From positions 1 through 59,557 of the forward strand of contig CAJVXY010000018.1 of the NCBI GenBank assembly GCA_913009895.1: a stretch of 59,557 nucleotides of DNA, in the 5' to 3' direction. Position numbers and translations under genes: made by a program. The stretch's first letter is position 1; each line of letters opens with the position of its first letter. The notes below the pieces were generated by a model. That model worked only from the letters and a program-made list of their open reading frames with translations. It was not told the origin of the DNA and did not search any database. Below are positions 39,446 to 48,911 of the stretch, one piece after another. The DNA comes from an uncultured Acidiferrobacteraceae bacterium (GTDB lineage Bacteria > Pseudomonadota > Gammaproteobacteria > Acidiferrobacterales > SZUA-150).

Positions 39446-40462
39446 TTAATTCCAAATATCCACTTTTTCACCCTGGTCCAGAATTTTTTGCGCACGACGT
39501 TCTATGTATCGTTGCATATTGGGTTGTTTGATATAGGCCCGGGACGCACAGTAATCCAAAATAGATTGTACGTGAAAAGATTTTAAAAATGCCTCCATTC
39601 GCACCGCTTCCTTGCCATCGTTAAAACAAACAACTGTCGGCGCATAGTTTATAGCCAGTTCTTTAGCCCACTTGTTTGCTGTTAGTTTTTTACCGGCAGG
39701 TGTCGTGACTTGTGTTTTTGACCACATGTCCAGTTGTGCAACATCAAAACGATCCAGTTGTTTTTTTGTTTCAGGAAGCGGGACAATAGTCTTGTGTAAA
39801 GTGTCGCAGGCAGGGCAGTCTTTTTGTTCAAAAAATACGGCGAGCGGTTTTTGTCCTTTTTTTCTTCTCAGGTCATAAGGCTGTCCCATAAAAAAAGATT
39901 GTTTATTGAGTGCACCGGTAGATTTTGGCGGTGATTTTATGGCATAAAAACTTCTAAAGTCAGTTTTGTTTTCGTTTTTACCAGCCACGTACTCCAGCGC
40001 GGCCATAAACCGGTGCGGTGGATAATATCCATTGACTCGTAGGATAATTTTTCCCTGCTCATCAAAAAAAAGCAGGGTTGGTGTAAACCAGACTTTTATT
40101 TCAGCTGCATAGGTTTTTTCTGTGAGTATTTTTCCCTCTATGGTTTTAACTTCACGATCTCCCCACAAATTTATTTCAACAGCGTCAAAATTTTTTGCCA
40201 TAAAATCGACAATATGTTTCTGGCTAAAATTGTTGTTTACAAGTTCCGCACAATAAGGACAGCCTTTTTGGTGGAAATAAATCATCAACCTTTTGTTGCC
40301 AGCAGTGGCCTCCTTAACATCTTCCTGGAAATCCAGAAAAGAGCTCTTGAACCAGGATGGAATGGATGTGTCACCAGCGCCTTCTACTTTAGCGGCATGG
40401 GCACTGAAGCTGAATAGTAACAGGACAATAATGCCTGTAAAAAACTTGATGTGAGCGCTCAT
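39446..40462 (-). CDS. Secreted protein with two thioredoxin-fold domains
   Basis: A 338-residue exported protein with a signal peptide (residues 1-24, cleavage near AHA-AK). Two thioredoxin-like halves each have a redox motif: CPYC in YFHQKGCPYC and CPAC in FEQKDCPAC, and each is followed by an EINLWG- or AQLDMW-type strand and a cis-Pro-like TPT/APT. This is the SoxW-like arrangement in duplicate. It probably reduces disulfides in the periplasm; the partner is unknown. I start at the ATG at 40462; two upstream TTG codons are less likely. Confidence 0.8.
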   Translation of the reverse strand: MSAHIKFFTGIIVLLLFSFSAHAAKVEGAGDTSIPSWFKSSFLDFQEDVKEATAGNKRLMIYFHQKGCPYCAELVNNNFSQKHIVDFMAKNFDAVEINLWGDREVKTIEGKILTEKTYAAEIKVWFTPTLLFFDEQGKIILRVNGYYPPHRFMAALEYVAGKNENKTDFRSFYAIKSPPKSTGALNKQSFFMGQPYDLRRKKGQKPLAVFFEQKDCPACDTLHKTIVPLPETKKQLDRFDVAQLDMWSKTQVTTPAGKKLTANKWAKELAINYAPTVVCFNDGKEAVRMEAFLKSFHVQSILDYCASRAYIKQPNMQRYIERRAQKILDQGEKVDIWN

Positions 40463-40562
40463 CAACAATCCCGTTTAATTGGCAATACATCAATTGGGCA
40501 ATACTTTGATAGAATGTAGTCTTCTCCTATTTGGCATTAAAGGCAAGCATGAAGAAGTCTCT

Positions 40563-41567
40563 GTGAGCGGGAATACCATTACCAGTATTACACTTATAGT
40601 AAGTGACACCATGATTGCTGAACTGGTTTCCAGCCGGGTAGCTAACGATTTGGCGCGGGCACTATCACTAGCAGACAATAATACAAGGTTAGTGAATAAG
40701 GGAATGACTGAACGCATTCTGGAGGTATTGGGACTACCAGACTGTATTGGCGCAAGTGCTGCGCTAGAGTATTGTGGTTTAACAAACAAACCTGAACCTG
40801 TCAGTTGTTTACGTGCGGACCCGGTGCACTTGATTACCAATCAGGATCACCTGGCCATGTCTGAACCCGCTGATCTTAAGCTCGACCAGGACGAGGCCGA
40901 TGCGCTTGTTGCCGAAATACTGGCACAGCTTGCCGAGGATAGCTGGCAACTCCATGCCCTCAAACCTGGTGCCTGGTATTTAACCACAAATAAAACAATT
41001 AACATGAAAACATTTCCGACACAGGATGTAATTGGTAAAAATATTTATAATTATTTACCTACTGGGCCCGACGCTTTGTCCTGGCAAAAACTAGAAATAG
41101 AAATTCAGGGCGCATTACATGCTTCAGCTATAAACAGAAAGAGGGGGCAAGCAGGAAAATTACCTGTTAATAGTCTCTGGTTCTGGGGGGCAGGCAAACA
41201 AGCATCAGTCGATAACTTTGACAAAAACCCGGATTGGTTTTTATGGGGCAAACATTCTGTCTTGCTGGGACTCGAAATTACTAAAAATTTTGCCAGGAAA
41301 GACTTGCCCGTTGATGTTGATTCCTGGATAAACGGGCTGGATACTGGCAAACACCTGGTTGTAATTGATGAACTGGAGAAAGATGTGCATCCTGGTAACG
41401 CCATCAATATAATACAATCCTCGTTACGGGCGTTAAAAACGGGCAAAATTGAGATGTTACAGTTGGTTTCCAGCAGCGGGCCAATGTATACAATCACCAG
41501 GCCGGGAATTTTTCAGTCCCTGGCTCATTTTTGGAAATTACCCAAAAAACTGGATAACTATTTTTGA
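40563..41567 (+). CDS. RpfE-like protein (phosphoglycerate-mutase-like)
   Basis: About 334 residues. Central and C-terminal stretches DPVHLITNQDHLAM, LPVNSLWFWGAG and WFLWGKHSVLLG match the RpfE family, named from the Xanthomonas rpf cluster and related to metal-independent phosphoglycerate mutase folds. It lies just upstream of recJ, as in Xanthomonas. Biochemical role unknown. I chose the GTG at 40563, where the family-like region begins; an in-frame TTG at 40479 would add 28 residues of uncertain character. Confidence 0.75.
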   Translation: MSGNTITSITLIVSDTMIAELVSSRVANDLARALSLADNNTRLVNKGMTERILEVLGLPDCIGASAALEYCGLTNKPEPVSCLRADPVHLITNQDHLAMSEPADLKLDQDEADALVAEILAQLAEDSWQLHALKPGAWYLTTNKTINMKTFPTQDVIGKNIYNYLPTGPDALSWQKLEIEIQGALHASAINRKRGQAGKLPVNSLWFWGAGKQASVDNFDKNPDWFLWGKHSVLLGLEITKNFARKDLPVDVDSWINGLDTGKHLVVIDELEKDVHPGNAINIIQSSLRALKTGKIEMLQLVSSSGPMYTITRPGIFQSLAHFWKLPKKLDNYF

Positions 41568-41602
41568 GTTATACATTTTAAATGTAGCATTAAAATTATT
41601 TT

Positions 41603-43357
41603 ATGAGCCAACAGAAAACAAAAAAAATAATACGACGCAGGGTCGTTAAGACCGATGGCAAGGTTTTGTCAAGCGAACTGCACCCGGTGCTGGAAAAAAT
41701 ATACCAATCGCGAAACATAAAGGATTCATCAGAACTGGAGAATTCTTTTTCCCGATTAATATCGCCAGATGGTTTGCTGGGAATCGAAAAAGCAGTAGAT
41801 ATTATTTATCAAATAATAAAAGAAAATAAAAAAATATTAATTGTTGCAGATTATGATGCCGACGGCGCCACAAGCTGTGCGGTGGTGATGCGGGCCTTGA
41901 CTAAATTTGGCGCGGGCAATGTTTCTTATATCGTGCCTGACCGTTTTAAATTCGGATATGGCCTGACACCTGAAATCGTAAAATTAGCCATCACCCATTC
42001 ACCGGATCTTATTATTACTGTCGACAATGGTATTGCCAGCCATGAGGGCGTGTTGGCCGCAAAGAATGCCGGCATCCAGGTATTGATTACCGACCACCAT
42101 TTACCCGGTGTTACAACACCGGTCGCCGATGCCATTGTCAACCCCAATCAAAATGGTTGCCAATTTGAAAGCAAGTCACTGGCAGGTGTCGGTGTAATAT
42201 TTTATGTCATGATTGCGCTCAGAAAATACCTGCGAGATAAAGCGTGGTTTAAAAATAAAAATATTCCTGAATTTAACTTAGCCGAATTGACCGACATCGT
42301 AGCCCTGGGCACCGTCGCCGATTTGGTTAAGCTCGATCACAATAACCGTATCCTGGTTGCACAAGGATTAGCAAGAATTAACCAGGGCAAGGCCCATGCG
42401 GGAATTAATGCATTATTAAAAATCAGTAATCGCCAGGTTGGACAAATAAAAACCAGTGACCTGGGATTTTTTGTCGGGCCCAGGATTAATGCGGCAGGTC
42501 GCCTGGAAAATATGGCGCTCGGTGTTGAGTGTCTGTTGTCTGATGATGAAGCGCAGGTGACAGCAATTGCCCAACAACTTGATTTAATCAACAAGGAACG
42601 ACGGCTTATTCAAAAACAAATGCAGGACCAGGCCTTGCAGGCAGTTCAGGCGCTACACATAGAAAAAAATGTTTTGCCTTATGGTGTCTGCCTGTTTGAT
42701 GGGTCCTGGCACCAGGGCGTCATCGGTCTGGTAGCATCAAAAGTAAAAGAGTTATATCACCGGCCGGTGATTGCATTCGCACCAGCCGATGATGGCCAGG
42801 TAAAAGGCTCGGCCCGGTCAATACCGGGCTTGCACATTCGTGATGCCCTGGATGCGATTGCAACTGAAAATCCATCCATCCTGCAGAAATTTGGCGGTCA
42901 TGCCATGGCGGCGGGACTTAGTATTAAACTAAGTGACATGGATACTTTTTTTAAATTATTTGAGACCGAAGTTAAACGCAGGCTCTCCCGAGACGACCTG
43001 GAAGAAATTATTCATACAGATGGTGAATTAGACGACGAGTATTTTACAAATGAATTTGCCGAATTAATAAATGCAGCAAGTCCCTGGGGCCAGGGTTTCG
43101 AGCCGCCCGTGTTTGATAACATGTTCGAAGTAGTTGATCACCGGATAGTGGGCGAGCAACATTTAAAAATGAAATTAAGATTATCAAAGGGCTCATTGAA
43201 TGGCGGCAGGCAGGATATAGATGCCATTGCATTTAACCAAATGTATTATGTAGATCACCACTTACCAGAAAGAATACATGTTACCTACAAGCTGGATATT
43301 AACGAGTTTCGTGGTTCTCGTTCACTGCAATTAATCGTTGATTATATAGAGGAATAA
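41603..43357 (+). CDS. recJ: Single-stranded-DNA exonuclease RecJ
   Basis: A 584-residue 5'-3' exonuclease. DHH motifs ADYDADGATSC and TDNGIASH, then ITDHHLPG; the DHHA1 domain with FGGHAMAAG; OB-fold C-terminal domain (about 450-580). It acts in mismatch and recombinational repair. Thirty-five bases after the RpfE-like gene. Full length. Confidence 0.97.
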   Translation: MSQQKTKKIIRRRVVKTDGKVLSSELHPVLEKIYQSRNIKDSSELENSFSRLISPDGLLGIEKAVDIIYQIIKENKKILIVADYDADGATSCAVVMRALTKFGAGNVSYIVPDRFKFGYGLTPEIVKLAITHSPDLIITVDNGIASHEGVLAAKNAGIQVLITDHHLPGVTTPVADAIVNPNQNGCQFESKSLAGVGVIFYVMIALRKYLRDKAWFKNKNIPEFNLAELTDIVALGTVADLVKLDHNNRILVAQGLARINQGKAHAGINALLKISNRQVGQIKTSDLGFFVGPRINAAGRLENMALGVECLLSDDEAQVTAIAQQLDLINKERRLIQKQMQDQALQAVQALHIEKNVLPYGVCLFDGSWHQGVIGLVASKVKELYHRPVIAFAPADDGQVKGSARSIPGLHIRDALDAIATENPSILQKFGGHAMAAGLSIKLSDMDTFFKLFETEVKRRLSRDDLEEIIHTDGELDDEYFTNEFAELINAASPWGQGFEPPVFDNMFEVVDHRIVGEQHLKMKLRLSKGSLNGGRQDIDAIAFNQMYYVDHHLPERIHVTYKLDINEFRGSRSLQLIVDYIEE

Positions 43358-43483
43358 CAAGCTCCGTTGACGCAGCGGCTGATGACCGAATGTCGGCTTT
43401 GTTATGGCTATATTGGAGATAGTGTTGGTATGTGCTAAATTAATAGCTGTTAAAGTAACTAAAAATACGAGCGTGAGAGCATT

Positions 43484-44041
43484 ATGATGACCAACAGGCA
43501 CACCAAAAAAACTATTCAATTAACCGTTTTATTATTGTCGGCCTTGTTGCTGGGCAGTTGCCAGAATAATGAAGACAATGTCTGTAGCGGAATTGTCGAG
43601 ACCGCGGGCGAGCCTGATTTGACCGCCACCGCCAGTTTTAATCCTACATCTCTGGTACGTGCTGATACTACGGTTGATGTTAATGTCCCGGTTGATGGCG
43701 AGACAGCTGCGGGTACAGTTTATTTGTTGCCAGTCGGCAGTCAGAATGTGGCTGATCAAGTTGCCACAGCTACATTTACTGCTACTTTAGGTGCAGCAGA
43801 AATAGTGCCCGTCTCCTTAACGTTTTCCAATTTACCAGTGGGTACCTATTACCCGGCTGCTGTATTGTGTGATTCCCTTGTTGGGACTTGCACTGTAGGC
43901 GCCGGTTACGTGGAAGATATCTCGGGCTTTTTGGCCGATACTGGCAATTATGTTCGCGGTACTGCTAACGGGGGAACCGTGGATCTATCTTCCCTGATAG
44001 ATTCTTGTATTATCGTCAATAAAGTAGAAGTAACCCTATAA
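43484..44041 (+). CDS. Putative lipoprotein of unknown function
   Basis: A 185-residue exported protein with a lipobox LLLGSC (Cys at about residue 26). The mature part is acidic, rich in Thr, Ala, Val and Gly, and probably beta-structured; the remaining cysteines suggest disulfides. No family recognised. It is single, between recJ and cysM, and is followed by a terminator. The start could also be the second ATG at 43487. Confidence 0.75.
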   Translation: MMTNRHTKKTIQLTVLLLSALLLGSCQNNEDNVCSGIVETAGEPDLTATASFNPTSLVRADTTVDVNVPVDGETAAGTVYLLPVGSQNVADQVATATFTATLGAAEIVPVSLTFSNLPVGTYYPAAVLCDSLVGTCTVGAGYVEDISGFLADTGNYVRGTANGGTVDLSSLIDSCIIVNKVEVTL

Positions 44042-44112
44042 TTGTAATTTGGCAGACGTTCTTTGGTCTAATCTGGCAACTTTAGTCCTGCCCAATTATC
44101 ATTATTCTTAGG

Positions 44113-44134
44113 CCCGGCTTTAGCCGGGTTTTTT
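44113..44134 (+). terminator. Rho-independent terminator after the lipoprotein gene
   Basis: CCCGGC (44113-44118), loop TTTA, GCCGGG (44123-44128), then TTTTTT. A textbook structure. Confidence 0.9.
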
Positions 44135-44187
44135 CGTGCCCATAAAACAATGATCGATTTTTTGCCGGTATCTATTACAATCGGGCC

Positions 44188-45078
44188 ATGGATACAAAAT
44201 CACTGGAAAACTATATCGGCAATACCCCCCTGGTTCGCCTGAAACGGATACCGGGACAGTCTTCAAATTGCATTCTGGCCAAGCTGGAGGGTAATAACCC
44301 GGCGGGTTCGGTCAAGGACCGACCGGCCTTGAGTATGCTCAAACATGCCCAGGAACGGGGCGACATAAAACCCGGCGACACTCTCATCGAGGCCACCAGC
44401 GGCAATACCGGCATTGCCCTGGCCATGGCGGCTGCCATGATGGGGTATAAAATGATACTCGTGATGCCTGACCACATGAGCATGGAACGACGCATGACCA
44501 TGAAGGCGTTCGGGGCGGAAATAATCCTGGTGACAAAAGAGGCCAGCATGGAAGGCGCCCGGGACCTGGCCCTGGAAATGGAAAAAGCCGGTAAGGGCAG
44601 GGTGCTGGACCAGTTCTCAAACCCGGATAACCCGAGGGCCCACTATGAAGGCACGGCCCCGGAAATATGGCATGACACCGAAGGCCGAATTACCCATTTT
44701 GTCAGCTCTATGGGCACTACCGGCACCATCATGGGCTGTGCAACCTACTTTCGGGAGCAAAACAGGGACGTAGAAGTGGTTGGTGTTCAACCCACCGAAG
44801 GTTCCAGCATTCCCGGGATACGCCGCTGGCCCGAAGCCTATTTACCAAAAATATTCGACGCCTCAATCGTTGATCGGATTATCGACGTTAACCAGGATGA
44901 GTCAGAAGAAATGACCCGGCGCCTGGCCCGGGAAGAGGGAATTTTCTGCGGTACGTCTTCCGGAGGCGCAATTGTGGCCGCCTTAAAACTCTCCCAGGAA
45001 CTGGAAAACGCGATTATTGTTGCCATTATTTGTGATCGCGGTGATCGTTATTTATCTACGGGCGTGTTTCCCGAGTAA
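44188..45078 (+). CDS. cysM: Cysteine synthase B
   Basis: A 296-residue PLP enzyme that makes cysteine from O-acetylserine and sulfide or thiosulfate. The start LENYIGNTPLVRLKRIPG, PLP lysine in NNPAGSVKDRPAL, and ATSGNTGIALAMAAAM are characteristic; the CysM-type length and the Arg in the RRMTMKAFGAEI region separate it from CysK. Monocistronic by spacing. Confidence 0.95.
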   Translation: MDTKSLENYIGNTPLVRLKRIPGQSSNCILAKLEGNNPAGSVKDRPALSMLKHAQERGDIKPGDTLIEATSGNTGIALAMAAAMMGYKMILVMPDHMSMERRMTMKAFGAEIILVTKEASMEGARDLALEMEKAGKGRVLDQFSNPDNPRAHYEGTAPEIWHDTEGRITHFVSSMGTTGTIMGCATYFREQNRDVEVVGVQPTEGSSIPGIRRWPEAYLPKIFDASIVDRIIDVNQDESEEMTRRLAREEGIFCGTSSGGAIVAALKLSQELENAIIVAIICDRGDRYLSTGVFPE

Positions 45079-45141
45079 ACCTCCCTGTGCCAAACAAGTA
45101 AGCGAGGTTAATTCCAAGTCCAGTTTTTTCTTGCGCAATAT

Positions 45142-45726
45142 TTAAATAAAATCTACAAGCATTTCTAGTGCCCAGCCTGGCAAAACCTGCACTTGTTTAT
45201 GAAGCAGTCCGTTCTCCAGCAAGGCCACTGATAAAAATGGCTGGCTGTGGGATGAATTATCATAAAACTTTGCCCTGTCAACCAGCGGCAAGGCTTCACG
45301 AACGTTATCCATGGTTCTGGGGATACGGTTGATAATTTTGTCGGCCGGCACACTGTGGCCACCGTGTTCCACGCGTTGTGCTACCCGCGCCTGGTTGAGT
45401 TCATCAGTTAGTAGATGGATATAAACAAGAATAATTTCATAACCATGTGATTTGGCTTCGGCCAAAAAATCAATTTTTGAGGGATGGGAAAAAACAGTTT
45501 CAAAACAAAAACTGTTACCTGTGCTCAGTAGTCTTGTACGCAGTTTTCCAGTAAGCGTGGCTGCTTTATAGCTGGCTTTTTCTGATCGCCCTGGATCCAG
45601 TTGTTTGGCAAGAATATCGGCATTAATAAATGGCAAACCAGTTGGCGCCAGGAACTGCTCATAAAAAGTGGATTTGCCTGTACCATTGCCGCCGGTTAAT
45701 AACCAAAGCTGTTTCTTGCCCGTCAT
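45142..45726 (-). CDS. Zeta-type toxin (P-loop kinase)
   Basis: A 194-residue P-loop protein: Walker A GGNGTGKST at residues 12-20, then FINADILAKQLDP, a CFETVFSHPSKIDFL strand, and RVAQRVEHGGHSVP in the lid region followed by IINRIPRTMDN. This order is that of zeta toxins (the PezT family), which phosphorylate UDP-N-acetylglucosamine and block cell-wall synthesis. It is shorter than epsilon-zeta prototypes. The ATG overlaps the stop of the ParD-like gene by 4 bases, antitoxin first, as in many toxin-antitoxin operons. Confidence 0.87.
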   Translation of the reverse strand: MTGKKQLWLLTGGNGTGKSTFYEQFLAPTGLPFINADILAKQLDPGRSEKASYKAATLTGKLRTRLLSTGNSFCFETVFSHPSKIDFLAEAKSHGYEIILVYIHLLTDELNQARVAQRVEHGGHSVPADKIINRIPRTMDNVREALPLVDRAKFYDNSSHSQPFLSVALLENGLLHKQVQVLPGWALEMLVDFI

Positions 45727-46115
45727 TCGGGCAGGAATGAGCCACCACTAAAATGCCCGGCACGGCGGGACCCATCTGGTTTGACCTGATCCAGTAGGCC
45801 AGGGTGACTTTTGCTTGCTTCGTAATACAGGGCGCGTCGTGTAATCTGTTGCCCCAGTTTTTTGGTTGAGCTTGCCTTATCAACAGCAGCAAAAATATTT
45901 TCTGGATTAACCGGTTGTGATGCAGGAATTTGAATATGAATTTCCGCAATACCTTGCATTAATGCCAGGATATCGGCGGGGGTTGCCAAGTGAGCGACTT
46001 GTTTACCCAGTTTCGCCCAAAATTCAACTTGTTTGGCAGTAGAACGATTCAAAAGAGAGCCCTCAGCCTCAGCCTCTTGAAAAAGATCGTCATTGACTCT
46101 TAGTGGGGTAGACAT
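45723..46115 (-). CDS. ParD-like antitoxin
   Basis: A 130-residue protein. The start STPLRVNDDLFQEAEAEGSL and the RSTAKQVEFWAKLGKQVA helix resemble ribbon-helix-helix antitoxins of the ParD-like family. The C-terminal half, which would bind the toxin, is less typical. I chose the ATG at 46115: AAGGAG lies 6 bases upstream. The operator palindrome and promoter lie just upstream, consistent with autoregulation. Confidence 0.85.
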   Translation of the reverse strand: MSTPLRVNDDLFQEAEAEGSLLNRSTAKQVEFWAKLGKQVAHLATPADILALMQGIAEIHIQIPASQPVNPENIFAAVDKASSTKKLGQQITRRALYYEASKSHPGLLDQVKPDGSRRAGHFSGGSFLPE

Positions 46116-46141
46116 AAGCAACTCCTTGTTACATTTATACA

Positions 46142-46171
46142 TAATTGTAGCATTATGCTACAATTAAGCAA
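46142..46171 (-). promoter_or_regulatory. Promoter and palindromic operator of the toxin-antitoxin operon
   Basis: A 25-base perfect palindrome (12-base arms around T46154) spans 46142-46166. On the minus strand a -35 TTGCTT (46166-46171) and a -10 TACAAT (46144-46149), 16 bases apart, overlap it, 28 bases before the antitoxin start. Binding there would block RNA polymerase directly. Confidence 0.8.
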
Positions 46172-46276
46172 GTCTCAGAATTGGCTGGATGTTGTTGTTC
46201 GCTAAAATATTGTATAAATCAGCCCTGTAGCGTGTGAGTAGTCCTAATCCTTTTAATTAAAAGCTAAATAACCACC

Positions 46277-47065
46277 ATGAATGTATTTGTATTTGATATA
46301 GAAACCGTACCCGATGTTGAGGCAGGCCGCCGTATTTATGACCTGGGTGACCTGGGTGATGAAGACGTCGCCAAAATAATGTTCCAGAAAAGACGGGAAC
46401 AGACTGGGGATTCTGATTTCCTGCGCCTTCATTTACACCGGATCGTGGCGATTTCGGCAGTTTTCAGGCAGGGCGAGTCTTTCAAGGTCTGGTCACTGGG
46501 AGAGCTTGAGTCAAACGAGAAAGAATTAGTACAACGATTTTTTGATGGTGTCGATAAATATACGCCAACACTGGTGTCCTGGAATGGCGGTGGTTTCGAT
46601 TTACCGGTGCTGCATTACCGGGCCATGAAGCACGGCGTCAATGCCGCCAGGTACTGGGATATGGGCGAGGGTGATCGTGATTTCAAATGGAATAACTACA
46701 TCAGCCGGTTTCACTGGCGACACATTGATGTCATGGACGTGATTGCCGGATTCCAGCCGAGGGCCTCGGCACCCCTGGATCAAATTGCTGTGATGTTAGG
46801 CCTGCCGGGTAAAATGGGAATTAGTGGCGCCAATGTCTGGGATCAATATGTTAATGGCAATCTGGTCGAAATAAGAAACTATTGCGAAACAGACGTGTTG
46901 AATACTTACCTTGTTTACCTGCATTGGGAATTAACCAGGGGAAATTTTACCGAGGCTGGGCTGAAAAAAGAATTTGAACTGGTTAAGAAAAACCTGGGCG
47001 ATGCCAACAAAGCCCACCTCAGTGAATTTCTGGATACCTGGAACAAAAATTCTGCAGATTTGTAA
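46277..47065 (+). CDS. PolB-like predicted 3'-5' exonuclease
   Basis: A 262-residue protein of the DnaQ-like fold. It begins NVFVFDIETVPDVEAGRRI with the ExoI metal-binding Asp and Glu, then SWNGGGFDLPVLHYRA, ending with EIRNYCETDVLNTYLVY (ExoIII). Such genes sit near rlmD in other genomes. The substrate in vivo is unknown. It is 14 bases before rlmD. Confidence 0.9.
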   Translation: MNVFVFDIETVPDVEAGRRIYDLGDLGDEDVAKIMFQKRREQTGDSDFLRLHLHRIVAISAVFRQGESFKVWSLGELESNEKELVQRFFDGVDKYTPTLVSWNGGGFDLPVLHYRAMKHGVNAARYWDMGEGDRDFKWNNYISRFHWRHIDVMDVIAGFQPRASAPLDQIAVMLGLPGKMGISGANVWDQYVNGNLVEIRNYCETDVLNTYLVYLHWELTRGNFTEAGLKKEFELVKKNLGDANKAHLSEFLDTWNKNSADL

Positions 47066-47079
47066 TTTTTATTATTTTT

Positions 47080-48423
47080 ATGAGCCAGACAACAACCAAA
47101 ATAAAAGAAACATCACTCAGCCAGCAGGTGACAGTTACCGACCTCAATCATGAAGGTCATGGGGTAGCCAGAGTTGACGGCAAGGTCGTATTTATTAGTG
47201 GCGCATTACCGGGGGAGGTAGTGACTTATCGAATCAAGGGCCGGAGACGGAGGAAATACGATACTGCCGAACTGGTAGAAATTATTACAGCCTCACCAGA
47301 TCGTATTGAGCCAAAATGCAAATACTTTGGCAAGTGTGGTGGTTGTCGATTGCAACATATGTCGGCACAAGCGCAAGTTCAATGGAAACAAAATACCTTA
47401 AAAGAAAATCTTCTGCGCATCGGAAAGACTGAACCGGAAAACTGGCTGTCACCCGTCATAGCGTCTGAGTGGGGTTATCGGCGCAAGGCAAGGTTGGGCG
47501 CAAAATATGTTGAAAAACAAGGTGGCATGTTAATCGGTTTCAGGGAAAAACAAAGTTCGCGCATCAATAATATGCAAGCGTGCCTTGTTCTGGACGAGCG
47601 TGTTTCAAAATTATTACCTGGCCTGCATGAATTATTCAAAAATATTTCCTGTAACCATAAAATTCCACAAATAGAAATTTCTGTTGGTGACAATAAAGTT
47701 GTATTTATTATTCGCCACCTTATGCCTTTTACATCTGGTGACGAGGAGAGATTTATTGAATTTGCGAAATTGAACAATATTGAAATTTATCTGCAGCCGA
47801 AAGGCCCGAATACGATTATTCCGTTATGGCCTGACAGTGAATCATTGTTAACCTACACGATAGAACAAGCTGATATCACAATGCATTTCAGGCCAACGAG
47901 TTTTACCCAGGTAAATAACGAAATAAATCAGAAAATGATAAGCCAGGTGATAAAATACCTGGAACCGACTGAAAATGACCGCGTAATAGATTTGTTTTGT
48001 GGCCTGGGTAATTTCACATTACCTATCGCCAAAAAAGCAGGAAAAGTCATTGGCATTGAAGGAGATGATATCCTGGTGCATAGCGCACGAGATAATGCAG
48101 AATTAAATGGTATAACAAATGCTGAATTTATTTACGCCGATTTATTTGACGAATCAAAAGCCACGGATTGGCGGGTGGTCGGGTATAATAAACTGTTGCT
48201 GGACCCGCCACGTTCCGGCGCCAAAGATGTTATAGAATCAATAACCAGCAATGCCTTCGAGAAAATCGTATATGTGTCCTGTAATCCATCAACCCTGGCC
48301 CGCGATGCCGGGGTCCTGGTCCATGAGAAAAACTATCGCCTCACCCATGCGGGTGTCATGGACATGTTTCCCCACACCAAACATGTGGAGTCCCTGGCAG
48401 TTTTTGAGAGAGGCGAGCAGTGA
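47080..48423 (+). CDS. rlmD: 23S rRNA (uracil-1939-C5)-methyltransferase
   Basis: A 447-residue SAM-dependent enzyme. N-terminal TRAM domain (13-70), [4Fe-4S] cysteines in CKYFGKCGGCRLQH, SAM-binding DLFCGLGNFTLPIA, and the catalytic YVSCNPSTLARD. Full length. The stop overlaps the GTG of the next gene. Confidence 0.96.
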   Translation: MSQTTTKIKETSLSQQVTVTDLNHEGHGVARVDGKVVFISGALPGEVVTYRIKGRRRRKYDTAELVEIITASPDRIEPKCKYFGKCGGCRLQHMSAQAQVQWKQNTLKENLLRIGKTEPENWLSPVIASEWGYRRKARLGAKYVEKQGGMLIGFREKQSSRINNMQACLVLDERVSKLLPGLHELFKNISCNHKIPQIEISVGDNKVVFIIRHLMPFTSGDEERFIEFAKLNNIEIYLQPKGPNTIIPLWPDSESLLTYTIEQADITMHFRPTSFTQVNNEINQKMISQVIKYLEPTENDRVIDLFCGLGNFTLPIAKKAGKVIGIEGDDILVHSARDNAELNGITNAEFIYADLFDESKATDWRVVGYNKLLLDPPRSGAKDVIESITSNAFEKIVYVSCNPSTLARDAGVLVHEKNYRLTHAGVMDMFPHTKHVESLAVFERGEQ

Positions 48424-48911
48424 CTTCACATGTCATTATTAATATTAATGATCAGACTTTGTTGTTGCTTGGCGATGATGATCAAATTATTTTTGAGACA
48501 AAAATTTCTACCGCCACCAATGGCGCGGGTGAATTAATTGATAGCGAAAAAACACCACGAGGTGAACATATTATTCGGGCTAAAATCGGTAGCGGCCAAC
48601 CCGTCAACACCGTTTTTGTTGCTCGCCGGCCCACTGGGGAAAAATATTCCCCGGACCTGCGGAAACTTCACCCTGATCGGGACTGGATCCTTACCCGGAT
48701 ATTATGGTTAAGCGGCACAGAGCCTGGAAAAAACAGGTCGGGCAAACAGGATACCATGCGCCGTTATATTTATATTCACGGGGCACCAGCCGATGACGAA
48801 ATGGGTGCCCCCGGTTCACATGGTTGTATTAAAATGAAAAATGAAGACGTCATAAAATTATTTGACCTTGTGGCCACAGGTACGCCGGTCACCATTGTGG
48901 AGCAAGGCTAA
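48420..48911 (+). CDS. L,D-transpeptidase-like (YkuD) protein
   Basis: A 163-residue YkuD-domain protein. The catalytic Cys is C136 in SHGCIKM, and H120 in YIYIHGAP supplies the second motif. There is no signal peptide or transmembrane segment at the N-terminus, unlike usual periplasmic L,D-transpeptidases. The GTG overlaps the rlmD stop, and nagZ overlaps its stop by one base, so co-expression with muropeptide-recycling genes is likely. Confidence 0.88.
   Translation: MTSHVIININDQTLLLLGDDDQIIFETKISTATNGAGELIDSEKTPRGEHIIRAKIGSGQPVNTVFVARRPTGEKYSPDLRKLHPDRDWILTRILWLSGTEPGKNRSGKQDTMRRYIYIHGAPADDEMGAPGSHGCIKMKNEDVIKLFDLVATGTPVTIVEQG

Noticed and set aside
45142..46171. Whether the zeta/ParD-like pair is an integron cassette
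   Set aside because: It is transcribed from its own promoter on the minus strand and has no GTTRRRY/RYYYAAC pair or attC hairpin around it.
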